From: Actinomycetes bacterium | GTDB lineage: Bacteria > Actinomycetota > Actinomycetes > Streptosporangiales > Streptosporangiaceae | DNA length: 43,686 nucleotides | Reading direction: 5' to 3' | Assembly: GCA_021792405.1 (NCBI GenBank) | Contig: JAJYUU010000017.1 | Coordinates: 1 to 43,686 of the forward strand | In this document: one piece after another, positions 15,772-23,778 of the stretch | Layout: each line of letters begins with the position of its first letter | Position numbering within the stretch: position 1 is the first letter of the stretch | The notes under the pieces: generated by a model | What the model saw: the letters and a program-made list of their open reading frames with translations, nothing else | Told to the model about the DNA's origin: nothing | The model's database searches: none | Made by a program: the position numbers and the translations under genes

Positions 15772-17678
15772 GCCGTCAGCCCGGCCGCCTCGGTATCCGC
15801 GGCCAGGCTGCCCGCGCTTCGCAGCCGAAGCCGCATGGTGGTGCCGCCGCCGTCGTTCCCGGTGGCGGCGATCTCGCCGTCCTGGGCCCTGGCGAGCTGC
15901 CGGACGATGTACAGGCCCAGGCCGATGCCGCCGAACCGGCGCCGGTCGCCGGTCTCACCCTGCACGAACCGCTCGAATACCCGCTCGCGGTCCGCGGGCG
16001 CGATGCCGATGCCCTGGTCGGTGACCTCGACTACGATCACCTCGCCATCCGGCCGGGCATGCACGCTGACCGTCCCGCCGTCGGGTGAGTACTTGAACGC
16101 GTTCTCAAGCAACTGCCCGATGATGATGTCGGTTGCCATCGGATCGCCGTTGGCCAGCGGGAGGTCATCGGCAATGTCGAGGCCGAGCGTGTGCCGGTCC
16201 GACAGCGGCCCGAACGCCGCCACGGCACCGCGCAGCAGCCCGCCGAGATCGAACGGGCCATTGCTCACCTGAAGCTGGTCGGCGCCGGCCCTGGAGCCGA
16301 GCAGCAGCTGCTCGACCAGCTTGGCGAGCGAGCCCGCCCGCTCGGCGATCGTCTGCACCGCCGCGCGCCGGTCGGCATCGGAGAGCTTGTCCCAGCGGCT
16401 GGCCAGCGTGCTGGCAAAGCCCCGGACCACGGTTATCGGCGTGCGCAGCTCGTGACTGGTCGTTGCCAGGAACAAGTCCTTGGCCTCCTCCAGTTCCTTT
16501 GCCGCGGTGATATCCCGGAAATCGAGCACCTTCTCGCCGCGGCCGCTCAGCCCGGTGCACAGCAGGTCGATCCACCGGCCGTTGGCGAGCCGGTAGGTCA
16601 GCTTCTCGCCGGGCGCCGGCAGCGGGAACGGCGGGCGCCGGCCGGCGGCCAGGTCCGGGGACAAGCCGGTAAGGCGGTGCGCCGCCGGGTTCCACTGCCG
16701 GACCAGGCCGTCGGCGTCCAGCACGGCGATGCCGTCGGCGCTGGCGTCGATCACCGCGCGCTCGTGGGCCCGCTGCCGGACGACTTCCTCGAAGGCGGTC
16801 ACGTTGGACAGCGCGACGCTCGCATGCCCGGCCAGCAGCTCGAGCAGCTCAAGCTCGACGTGGCCGACCTTGCGACCGCTGTAGAGCGCGTACAGCGCGC
16901 CGAACGGGCGCCCTGCCACATGCGAGAGGCTGAGCGTGATCGTGTGCAGGCCGGGCAGCGCGGCCCAGATCAGGTCATCGAAGCCACCCGAGTCGCTGGT
17001 GGCCATCAGCACCGTCTTGCCCGACCGCATGAGCTGGCCGACCATGCTGCTTTGCAGGTCAGCGGTGCGGCCGCGCAGCTCGGCGGGCAGCCCGTCCAGG
17101 CTGACCAGCCGAAGCCGGTCCTGCTCGATCAGCACGAAACCGCCGGCGTCTGCCCTGGTGAGTTCGCGCAGGCTGGCTGCGATCCGATCGAGTACCGCCT
17201 CGAGCTCAAGCTGCGCGTTCATATCGGCGACGACATCACCGAGACGGCGGACAACCCTGGCGCGCTCGGCCATGGAGTGCCGCACCGGCTCGTCGTCGTG
17301 ACTGCGGTGGCACACGCAGACCCAGCCGGCCAGCTCGCCCGCGCTGCCGGTCATCCTGCTCGCATCGATCCGCAAGTCGACCATCGAGCCGTCCTTGCAG
17401 ATCCGCCGGGTAGCGAAGGAGACATGACCACCGCTGGCCACTCGCTCGAGTACGGCGTTGTGCTCGGCTCGCAGTTCCTCCGGGACGTAGGGCGGCTCCA
17501 GGCCGACCACCTCTGTCGCGGTCCAGCCGAATAGCTTCTCAGCGGCCGGGTTCCACAGCGTCACGCAACGGTCGGTGCCGGTTGCGATGATCGCATCGGC
17601 CGCGCACTCGATGACAGCGCGGGCAGTGCGATCGATCCTGTCCCGGTCCGGCTGTGCCGCGGCGAGCTTCAACCCCAC
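15768..17678 (-). CDS. Soluble PAS-GAF-PAS sensor histidine kinase
   Basis: A 636-residue kinase with no transmembrane segment. Order: a PAS domain at about 17-130 (IIATGTDRCVTLWNPAAEKLFGW), a GAF domain at about 150-300, a second PAS at about 305-395 (DADGLVRQWNPAAHRLTG), HisKA with SHELRTP (H409 the phospho-acceptor), and a HATPase domain with ENAFKYSP (N box), DQGIGIAP and GGIGLGLYIV (G boxes). Cysteines CVCH near 121-124 end the first PAS region. It should sense a small molecule, redox state or light in the cytoplasm and phosphorylate a regulator encoded elsewhere, since no response regulator gene adjoins. GTG 17678 is the start; it is divergent from the lipoprotein gene. Confidence 0.88.
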   Translation of the reverse strand: MGLKLAAAQPDRDRIDRTARAVIECAADAIIATGTDRCVTLWNPAAEKLFGWTATEVVGLEPPYVPEELRAEHNAVLERVASGGHVSFATRRICKDGSMVDLRIDASRMTGSAGELAGWVCVCHRSHDDEPVRHSMAERARVVRRLGDVVADMNAQLELEAVLDRIAASLRELTRADAGGFVLIEQDRLRLVSLDGLPAELRGRTADLQSSMVGQLMRSGKTVLMATSDSGGFDDLIWAALPGLHTITLSLSHVAGRPFGALYALYSGRKVGHVELELLELLAGHASVALSNVTAFEEVVRQRAHERAVIDASADGIAVLDADGLVRQWNPAAHRLTGLSPDLAAGRRPPFPLPAPGEKLTYRLANGRWIDLLCTGLSGRGEKVLDFRDITAAKELEEAKDLFLATTSHELRTPITVVRGFASTLASRWDKLSDADRRAAVQTIAERAGSLAKLVEQLLLGSRAGADQLQVSNGPFDLGGLLRGAVAAFGPLSDRHTLGLDIADDLPLANGDPMATDIIIGQLLENAFKYSPDGGTVSVHARPDGEVIVVEVTDQGIGIAPADRERVFERFVQGETGDRRRFGGIGLGLYIVRQLARAQDGEIAATGNDGGGTTMRLRLRSAGSLAADTEAAGLTA

Positions 17679-17793
17679 CGCCTCATGGTGCCATCTGCAT
17701 CCGGCCCTGGCGCGGTGAACTGCGCAAACTACCTGCTAGCAGCCGGGCCGACAGCGGCCGGAACCAGCGCGGTAAGGCGGACGTCTAACGGGC

Positions 17794-18336
17794 ATGACGC
17801 CCACCGCGCAGCGCCCGCACGCACGCGTTCATCGGACACCGGCTCATCGGACACCGGCTCGTCCGGGTCAGCTACTGTGGCGCTGCGCGGCCGCAGCCAT
17901 GTGCGCGCTGCTGGCCGCCGCCTGCGGTAGCACTGCGGCACCCGGTCACGGCTCGTCGTCGACCCGGCCCGGCGGCGGGCACAGTACCAGCGAGCCGAGC
18001 GCAAGCAGCAGCGGGCCGGTGACCGCCGCCGCGGCAAAGATCTCGCTGTCCGTCAGCATCAGCGCGACGGCCACTAGCCCGGCGGCGCACTACACGCTGC
18101 GCTGCGATCCGGCCGGCGGCACCGTCTCCGATCCCGCCGCCGCCTGCGCCAGGCTGCTGGCAGGCGCTAGCCTGTTCGGCCCGCTGCCCGCGCACGTTGC
18201 CTGCCCGGCGATCATGGTTAACGCCGGCCGGGCAACGCTGACCGGCACCTTCCTCGGCGCTCCGGTGCACGAGACCATTGTCGCCGGCGGATGCGACATA
18301 GGCCGCTGGGCCAAGCTCAAGCAGGTGCTCGGCTAA
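17794..18336 (+). CDS. Putative lipoprotein, subtilisin-inhibitor-like
   Basis: A 180-residue exported protein. After a basic leader the hydrophobic stretch AAAAMCALLAAAC ends at a likely lipid-modified Cys44; the -3 residue is Ala rather than Leu, so the lipobox is imperfect. A Ser/Thr/Gly-rich linker of about 45 residues follows. The C-terminal 90 residues fit the Streptomyces subtilisin inhibitor family: YTLRCDPAGGTVSDPAAACARL, then VACPAIMVNAGRATLTGTFLGAPVHETIVAGGCDIGRW. The four cysteines of the two family disulfides are present (in RCDP, AAACA, VACP and GGCD). It may be a membrane-tethered inhibitor of extracellular proteases, although the reactive-site loop ahead of CPAIMV is hard to judge. 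Start ATG 17794 without a clear ribosome-binding site. Confidence 0.75.
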   Translation: MTPTAQRPHARVHRTPAHRTPARPGQLLWRCAAAAMCALLAAACGSTAAPGHGSSSTRPGGGHSTSEPSASSSGPVTAAAAKISLSVSISATATSPAAHYTLRCDPAGGTVSDPAAACARLLAGASLFGPLPAHVACPAIMVNAGRATLTGTFLGAPVHETIVAGGCDIGRWAKLKQVLG

Positions 18337-18352
18337 CGCCCGCTGACAGGCG

Positions 18353-19228
18353 CTACTTCAGCAGCCGCGACAACCGCCGGTCGGCAAGCGGCTTGCCCCC
18401 GGTCTGGCAGGACGGGCAGTACTGCAGCGCCGAGTCGGCGAAAGAGACCTCACGAATGGTGTCGCCGCACACCGGGCACGATTCGCCGGTCCTGCCGTGC
18501 ACGCGCAGGCCAGCCTTCTTTTCCTGCTTCAGGTCGCTGGCGGCGAGCCCGCCTGACCGGCCGATGGCCTCCCGGAGCGTAGCGATGATGACGGCATGCA
18601 GGTCTGCGACCTCCTGCGGGCTGAGACTCGAGGCGAGCCGGAACGGGGACATCCTGGCGGCGTGCAGCACCTCGTCGGAGTAGGCGTTGCCGATCCCGGC
18701 GATGAGCTTCTGGTCTCGCAGCAGCCCCTTGATCTGGGTACGGCGCCCGGCCAGTATCCCGGCCAGTACCTCGGTGGTGAAGCCGGCGTCCAGCGGTTCG
18801 GGGCCTAGTGACGCGACGCCGGGGATCTGCCCGAGCTCGGCCACGAGATACACAGCAAGGCGCTTCCTGGTCCCTGCTTCGGTGAGGTCGAAGCCGCTGC
18901 CGTCGCTGAAGCGCAGCCGGAACGCCAGCGGACCCTTGCCCGGCTTGGCTGGCGCCTCCGGCAGCGTATCCCGCCAGCGCAGCCACCCCGCCCTGGCCAG
19001 GTGCGTGACCAGGTGCAGAGCGCCGCCGGTGGCCGGCGCGCAGGTCAGGTCGAGGAACTTGCCCCGCCGCGAGGTACCGCTCAGTCGCGCCCCGTGCAGC
19101 GCCGACAGCGGCGGATCATAGGTCTTCAGTACGGAGAACTCGGCCACGTCGCCGCGATCGATTTCCCGGCCGACGGCGCGCTCGCGCAAGTCGGCTGCGA
19201 GCGCCTCTACTTCAGGCAGTTCCGGCAC
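18353..19228 (-). CDS. Fpg/Nei-family DNA glycosylase
   Basis: A 291-residue base-excision repair enzyme that removes oxidised bases and cuts at the abasic site. The N-terminal catalytic PELPEVE is intact after Met removal, with Pro1 and Glu2 the active residues. The helix-two-turn-helix region reads LLRDQKLIAGIGNAYSDEVLHAARMSP. A C-terminal zinc finger has four cysteines: CPVCG then CPSCQ, 20 or so residues apart. The middle of the finger lacks the canonical arginine pattern of MutM in an obvious way, so whether it prefers 8-oxoguanine or oxidised pyrimidines is not settled. The gene is transcribed leftwards, convergent with the lipoprotein gene 16 bp away. Confidence 0.92.
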   Translation of the reverse strand: MPELPEVEALAADLRERAVGREIDRGDVAEFSVLKTYDPPLSALHGARLSGTSRRGKFLDLTCAPATGGALHLVTHLARAGWLRWRDTLPEAPAKPGKGPLAFRLRFSDGSGFDLTEAGTRKRLAVYLVAELGQIPGVASLGPEPLDAGFTTEVLAGILAGRRTQIKGLLRDQKLIAGIGNAYSDEVLHAARMSPFRLASSLSPQEVADLHAVIIATLREAIGRSGGLAASDLKQEKKAGLRVHGRTGESCPVCGDTIREVSFADSALQYCPSCQTGGKPLADRRLSRLLK

Positions 19229-19452
19229 TCCTCGATTCTGCCCGATGCCGCCGCCGGCCGGCCACGGTCATGATCTCGATCACAGCGCAGCGTGCCGCTC
19301 GCCGCCCGCTGGCTGCTTACCTGAACGGGCAATACCGCGGTCATCTCGGTGACAAAGCCCGTCCTGGCGGCCTAAGCTGCGGCCAGCTAACCGACCGCGT
19401 TGCCGGGAGCGCCCGCGACGTCAGCACTCGATCGGCAGCCGCGCGTCAGGGG

Positions 19453-19535
19453 TGGGCGAGGAGGGATTTGAACCCTCACGTCCTCTCGGACACACGGACC
19501 TGAACCGTGCGCGTCTGCCGTTCCGCCACCCGCCC
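19453..19535 (-). tRNA. tRNA-Leu (anticodon CAG)
   Basis: Acceptor GGGCGGG pairs with CTCGCCC (one G-T pair) and the discriminator is A at 19453. The anticodon stem CACGG/CCGTG holds the loop TTCAGGT, giving CAG, which reads CUG, the dominant leucine codon in this genome type. The variable arm is long (TGTCCGAGAGGACGT), and the T-arm reads GGGTTCAAATCCC. CCA is not encoded. TAACCT on the minus strand (19550-19555) is a likely -10 element. Confidence 0.95.
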
Positions 19536-19621
19536 CGGGAGCAGCAGACAGGTTAGCACGTCCGCAAGCTATCCCACATCGCCGATACCATCGGATACGG
19601 CAGGGAGAGGAGGGCGCCACG

Positions 19622-20377
19622 GTGGGAGTGCTGCAGCGCTTTGAGCACAGGCTCGAGGGAATGGTCGAAGGTGCCTTCGCGCGGGCGTTCAAGTCTGAGT
19701 TGCAGCCGGTCGAGGTGGCCAGCGCGATTCAGCGGGAAATGGACGACCGGGCAGCCATCGTGGCACAGGGCCGGACCCTGGTGCCCAACGACTTCGTCGT
19801 CGAGGTCGCCGAGGACGACTACGCGCGCCTCGACGTGTATGCCGACAGCCTCGGCATCGAACTGGCCACCCTCGCCCGCGAGTACGCCAAGGAGCAGGGT
19901 TACTCGTTCGTCGGACCAGTCCGGATGCGGTTTGAGGGCGTCCGGGATCTCACTACCGGCACGTTCAGGATCCTGTCCGGGGTGATCCGGGGCACGACGG
20001 TGGAGGACGGTGAGATCCGGCGGCCGGTGAGTGACCTCCCGCAGCGTGCGGGCGGCTTCCACGGCAACCCCCGGCTGCTGGTGTCCGGACCGGAGCCCGG
20101 CCCGGACGGCAGCACCCAGCGGACCTTCGAGATCGTCACGCCACTGATCATCCTGGGCCGCGGCACCGATTGTGACCTGCGGCTCGTCGATCCCGGTGTG
20201 TCCCGGCATCACGCCGAGATCCGGGTCGAGGACGGCGAGGTCGTGCTCGTCGACCTCGGCTCGACGAACGGGACATTCGTCGATGGCCAGCCGGTGCGAC
20301 GCATCCTGCTCACCGATGGCACCCAGGTCACCCTCGGCCGGACCACCCTGGTCTTCCGCCGGGACCGTTCTTACTGA
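19622..20377 (+). CDS. fhaA: FHA-domain protein FhaA
   Basis: A 251-residue phosphothreonine-binding adaptor of the cell-wall signalling cluster. The N-terminal DUF3662 domain (about 1-115) begins MGVLQRFEHRLEGMVEGAFARAFKSELQPVE. A short linker leads to the FHA domain, with GR at 179-180, SRHH at 194-197 and GSTNGT at 213-218, the residues that contact phosphothreonine. In mycobacteria FhaA binds the MviN/MurJ pseudokinase region and regulates peptidoglycan synthesis. This copy is about half the mycobacterial length because the long Gln/Pro linker is missing. GTG 19622 has GAGGAGG eight bases upstream. First gene of the fhaA-fhaB-pstP-rodA-pbpA run, divergent from the tRNA-Leu gene. Confidence 0.93.
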   Translation: MGVLQRFEHRLEGMVEGAFARAFKSELQPVEVASAIQREMDDRAAIVAQGRTLVPNDFVVEVAEDDYARLDVYADSLGIELATLAREYAKEQGYSFVGPVRMRFEGVRDLTTGTFRILSGVIRGTTVEDGEIRRPVSDLPQRAGGFHGNPRLLVSGPEPGPDGSTQRTFEIVTPLIILGRGTDCDLRLVDPGVSRHHAEIRVEDGEVVLVDLGSTNGTFVDGQPVRRILLTDGTQVTLGRTTLVFRRDRSY

Positions 20378-20468
20378 CCTGGACCGCCGCCAGCCAGCCA
20401 CCCGACCGCGAACCGAAGGCGAGCCGACCGCGAACGCGCCGCCACGCCAGCCAAGGACTCATGACCCG

Positions 20469-20957
20469 ATGAACCCGCTTGAGCTCACTCTCGTCAGGAT
20501 AGGGTTCCTTGCCGTCCTGTGGCTCTTCGTCATCGCGGCGGTCGGCGTGGTCAGGACGGACATGTTCGGGCCGGTCAGCCAGCGGCGGCGGCGGTCGGCG
20601 GGCCGCCAGGCCACGCTGCCCCGGCAGCCGAGACCCAGGGCCAAGCCGGTCCGCTCGGCCAGGTCAGCGCCGCAGCAGCTGCTGGTGACGGCCGGCGCGC
20701 TTGCGGGCACCAGCCTCGTGCTCGCCGACGAGCAGATCACCATCGGCCGGGCTGATGATGCCACGCTAGTTCTCAGCGACGACTACGCTTCAACCCGACA
20801 TGCCCGACTCTTTCCACAAGATGGTCAGTGGCTGGTCGAGGATCTCGGTTCGACCAACGGCACCTACCTGGACCGGCAGAAGGTGACCCAGCCGACTCCG
20901 GTCCCCATCGGCGTCCCGATCCGCATCGGCAAGACCGTTCTGGAGCTGCGCAGATGA
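20469..20957 (+). CDS. fhaB: FHA-domain membrane protein FhaB (FipA)
   Basis: A 162-residue protein with one N-terminal transmembrane segment (LVRIGFLAVLWLFVIAAVGVV), a basic linker, and a C-terminal FHA domain. The binding residues IGRADD, S-TRHARL and GSTNGTYL are all present. In mycobacteria the orthologue recruits phosphorylated division proteins, linking PknA/PknB to FtsZ and FtsQ. ATG 20469 is preferred because it gives the family's length; AAGGAC lies about 11 nt upstream, and the frame extends left without similarity. The stop overlaps the pstP start (ATGA). Confidence 0.9.
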   Translation: MNPLELTLVRIGFLAVLWLFVIAAVGVVRTDMFGPVSQRRRRSAGRQATLPRQPRPRAKPVRSARSAPQQLLVTAGALAGTSLVLADEQITIGRADDATLVLSDDYASTRHARLFPQDGQWLVEDLGSTNGTYLDRQKVTQPTPVPIGVPIRIGKTVLELRR

Positions 20958-22369
20958 CCCTGGCACTGCACTACGCGCTCCGCTCAGACGTGGGGCTGCT
21001 CCGCGAGGGCAACGAGGACTCCGCGTATGCAGGCCCGCGACTGCTGGCAATCGCCGACGGCATGGGCGGCCACGCGGCGGGCGAAGTAGCCAGCGCGGTG
21101 GCGATCTCGGCCATCGCGCCGCTGGACCGGCAGAACCTCGTCAGCGATGACGACATGCTGAACGCGCTCGCGGACGCAATCTCCTCGGCTCGCGCCACGC
21201 TCCACGACATCAGCGCGGCCGACCCGGCCGTTGAAGGCATGGGAACCACTCTGACAGCCATGCTGTGGGCGGGCGCCCGGGTGGCGGTCTGCCATATCGG
21301 GGACTCCCGCGCATACCTGCTCCGCGACCATGATCTTTACCAGGTCACTCGCGATCACACCCTGGTCCAGTCGCTGGTCGATGAGGGACGGCTCAGCCCG
21401 GCAGCGGCGGCCAGCCACCCGCAGCGCTCGCTGATCCTGCGGGCGCTGCAGGGCAGCACCGACGCCGACCCCGATCTGGCCATGCACGATGCCATCCTGG
21501 GCGACCGGTACCTGCTGTGCTCGGACGGCCTCACCGATGTCGTCGGGGACGAGGCGGTGCACCGGGTACTGAGCACAGTGCCGGACGCCGAAGAAGCGGT
21601 GGACCAACTGATCGCGCTCGCCATCCACAACGGCGGCCCGGACAACATCACCTGCATTGTCGCGGATGTGGTCGACACTGTGGCCGGCCCGCTGCCACCG
21701 ACCAGGGACGCGGTACTGGCCGGCGCGGCCGCCAGCGGCGATGTCAGCACCTTGCTACGGGCAGCCGTCGGCAGTGCGGCAGGGGCAAGCGGCGCGGATC
21801 CGCACGCCGCGCCACCGGGCGCGAGCATGAACGGGCACCGCGGCCGGATCACAGCCGGGCCGGGTGGTGAAGACGATCAGGACGAGGGCTTCGACGAGCC
21901 CCGGCGGCGCTGGCCGGTAGTGACCTCGGTGCTGATCGTGCTGATCGTGCTGATCGCCACCGGTATTTACGTCGGCTACCGGAGTATTCAGGAGAACTAC
22001 TACCTGGCTGCGGATGGCTCGCACGTCAGCATCTACCGCGGGATCAGCCAGAAGATTGCCTTCGTCGGCCTGTCCAGCCTCTACCAGAAGACCGACGTGC
22101 TGACCAGCGAGGTCCCGGCGGGCCTCAGCCTGCCGACGACGCCGACCACGCTGGCGAAGACGCAGGCGACACTCACGCAGATCATGCAGGATCACGCCTG
22201 CGACGTCGCGAGCCAGCACATTGCCGGATGGCAATCCGAGTACGACAAGAAGCTGCAGGCGGCCAATGCCGCCAGGGCAGAGCGGGCCAGGCACAGGAAG
22301 GTCGCAATCCCGTCTGTCGCGATGCCGCGCAAGCCCGTCCTGCCGCCTTACTGTGCGGGGGCCGGGTGA
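20954..22369 (+). CDS. pstP: PP2C-family protein phosphatase PstP
   Basis: A 471-residue membrane-anchored Ser/Thr phosphatase that reverses PknB-type phosphorylation. The catalytic domain takes the first 240 residues: RSDVGLLREGNEDSAYAG, the metal-binding LLAIADGMGGHAAGE, HIGDSRAYLLR, CSDGLTDV and GGPDNITCIVADV. All metal-ligand aspartates are visible. A linker of about 80 residues rich in Gly, Ala and Asp leads to one transmembrane segment at about 324-343 (VVTSVLIVLIVLIATGIYVG), then an external domain of about 125 residues that is typical of the family and ends in a Lys/Arg/Pro-rich tail. ATG 20954 overlaps the fhaB stop; its own stop overlaps the rodA GTG, so translation is coupled on both sides. 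Confidence 0.94.
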   Translation: MTLALHYALRSDVGLLREGNEDSAYAGPRLLAIADGMGGHAAGEVASAVAISAIAPLDRQNLVSDDDMLNALADAISSARATLHDISAADPAVEGMGTTLTAMLWAGARVAVCHIGDSRAYLLRDHDLYQVTRDHTLVQSLVDEGRLSPAAAASHPQRSLILRALQGSTDADPDLAMHDAILGDRYLLCSDGLTDVVGDEAVHRVLSTVPDAEEAVDQLIALAIHNGGPDNITCIVADVVDTVAGPLPPTRDAVLAGAAASGDVSTLLRAAVGSAAGASGADPHAAPPGASMNGHRGRITAGPGGEDDQDEGFDEPRRRWPVVTSVLIVLIVLIATGIYVGYRSIQENYYLAADGSHVSIYRGISQKIAFVGLSSLYQKTDVLTSEVPAGLSLPTTPTTLAKTQATLTQIMQDHACDVASQHIAGWQSEYDKKLQAANAARAERARHRKVAIPSVAMPRKPVLPPYCAGAG

Positions 22370-23778
22370 GCTTCACCGCAAGCAGCGAGCAGTCAGTTCC
22401 GTTGCCGCACGGGCGGCGCGGGACTGAGTTGCTCATGCTTGCCTTCGCGCTGGCCGTAGTGCTGTTCGCGTACAGCGCGGCCGGCCTCGGCTTGACGGGC
22501 AAGCTGCCGGGGCTGCCGGTCGACTTCCTGGTGTTCGCCGCGGTCATGCTGGCAGCGCACCTCGCTGTCCGCCGCTTCGCGCCCTATGCCGATCCGCTGC
22601 TGCTGCCACTTGCCGTGCTGCTCAATGGCCTCGGCCTGGTAATGATCTACCGGCTGGTCCAGTCTGGCCGGGGCGGTAATCCCGGCTACCAGGTGGCCGG
22701 CCTGCCCCCCACGGCCGCGACTAGCCAGTTGCTGTATTCCGGTGTTGGAGTCGTCGCCATGGTGGCGGTGCTGGTGCTGATCTCCGAGCCACGGGTGCTC
22801 CAGCGGTACACCTACACCCTCGGCGCGCTCGGCCTGCTGCTGCTGGCCCTCCCGGCGATGCTGCCGGCCAGCCACAGCGTGGTCAACGGAGCCAAGGTCT
22901 GGATCATCTTCGGCGGCTTCTCCGTCGAGCCAGGCGAGTTCGCCCGGCTCGCACTCGCCGTGTTCTTCGCCGGGTACCTGGTAGCCAAGCGAGACGCGCT
23001 GGCGCTGGCCGGGAGCCGGGTGGCCGGCATTGACCTGCCCCGCGCTCGTGACCTCGGCCCGGTGCTGGCGGCCTGGGCAGCGAGCCTGCTCATCCTGATC
23101 TTCGAGACCGACATCGGCACGTCAGCACTGTTCTTCGGGATGTTCGTGGTGATGCTCTACATCGCCACCCAGCGCACCTCCTGGCTGCTGATCGGGGTGA
23201 CCTTGTTCCTGGGCGGTTCGTACCTGACGGCGCTGATGTTCCACCACGTGATGGAGCGGTTCACGGTCTGGCTGCATCCGTTCATGGGCAGCAATCCGAC
23301 CGGGATCGCCTACCAGCCGGTCCAGGCTCTGGAGGGGATGGCCTTCGGCGGGCTGTTCGGCACCGGGCTTGGGGCCGGCCAGCCGTATCACACCCCCCTG
23401 GTGCAAAGCGACTTCATCTTCGCGGCATTCGGGGAAGAACTCGGCCTGGTGGGCGTCATGGCGCTGCTGCTGGTATTCGGACTGCTGGTGCAGCGCGGCC
23501 TGCGCGCGGCCCTGGCGGCCAAGGACCCGTTCTCGAAGCTGCTGGTGGGAGGCCTGTCGTTCGTGCTAGCACTGCAAGTCTTCGTGATCGTCGGCGGGGT
23601 GACCGGCCTTATCCCGCTGACTGGCATCACTACCCCGTTCCTGTCCCAGGGGGGTTCTTCGCTGGTAGCTAGCTGGATCCTGATCGGCGTGCTGATCAGG
23701 GTCAGCAACACCGCTCGCAAGCCGGCCCCGCAGCCGATCCAGGACGAGGGCATGACTCAGGTGGTGCGCGCCGCATGA
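22366..23778 (+). CDS. rodA: SEDS-family peptidoglycan glycosyltransferase RodA
   Basis: A 470-residue polytopic membrane enzyme that polymerises lipid II into glycan strands together with a class B penicillin-binding protein. About twelve hydrophobic segments are present. SEDS landmarks are VEPGEFARLALAVFFAGYL, the DIGTSALFFGMFVVMLYIA stretch, the large external loop with MERFTVWLHPF, SDFIFAAFGEELGLVG, and the C-terminal PFLSQGGSSLVASW. The GTG start at 22366 overlaps the pstP stop (GTGA); upstream in-frame codons lie inside pstP. The stop overlaps the start of pbpA. Position with pbpA, and the absence of other division genes such as ftsQ, favours RodA over FtsW. Confidence 0.93.
   Translation: MSFTASSEQSVPLPHGRRGTELLMLAFALAVVLFAYSAAGLGLTGKLPGLPVDFLVFAAVMLAAHLAVRRFAPYADPLLLPLAVLLNGLGLVMIYRLVQSGRGGNPGYQVAGLPPTAATSQLLYSGVGVVAMVAVLVLISEPRVLQRYTYTLGALGLLLLALPAMLPASHSVVNGAKVWIIFGGFSVEPGEFARLALAVFFAGYLVAKRDALALAGSRVAGIDLPRARDLGPVLAAWAASLLILIFETDIGTSALFFGMFVVMLYIATQRTSWLLIGVTLFLGGSYLTALMFHHVMERFTVWLHPFMGSNPTGIAYQPVQALEGMAFGGLFGTGLGAGQPYHTPLVQSDFIFAAFGEELGLVGVMALLLVFGLLVQRGLRAALAAKDPFSKLLVGGLSFVLALQVFVIVGGVTGLIPLTGITTPFLSQGGSSLVASWILIGVLIRVSNTARKPAPQPIQDEGMTQVVRAA

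Noticed and set aside
16191-17534. 447-codon plus-strand frame opposite the histidine kinase
   Set aside because: Antisense shadow of a complete PAS/GAF/HisKA/HATPase gene; low-complexity composition, no start signal.
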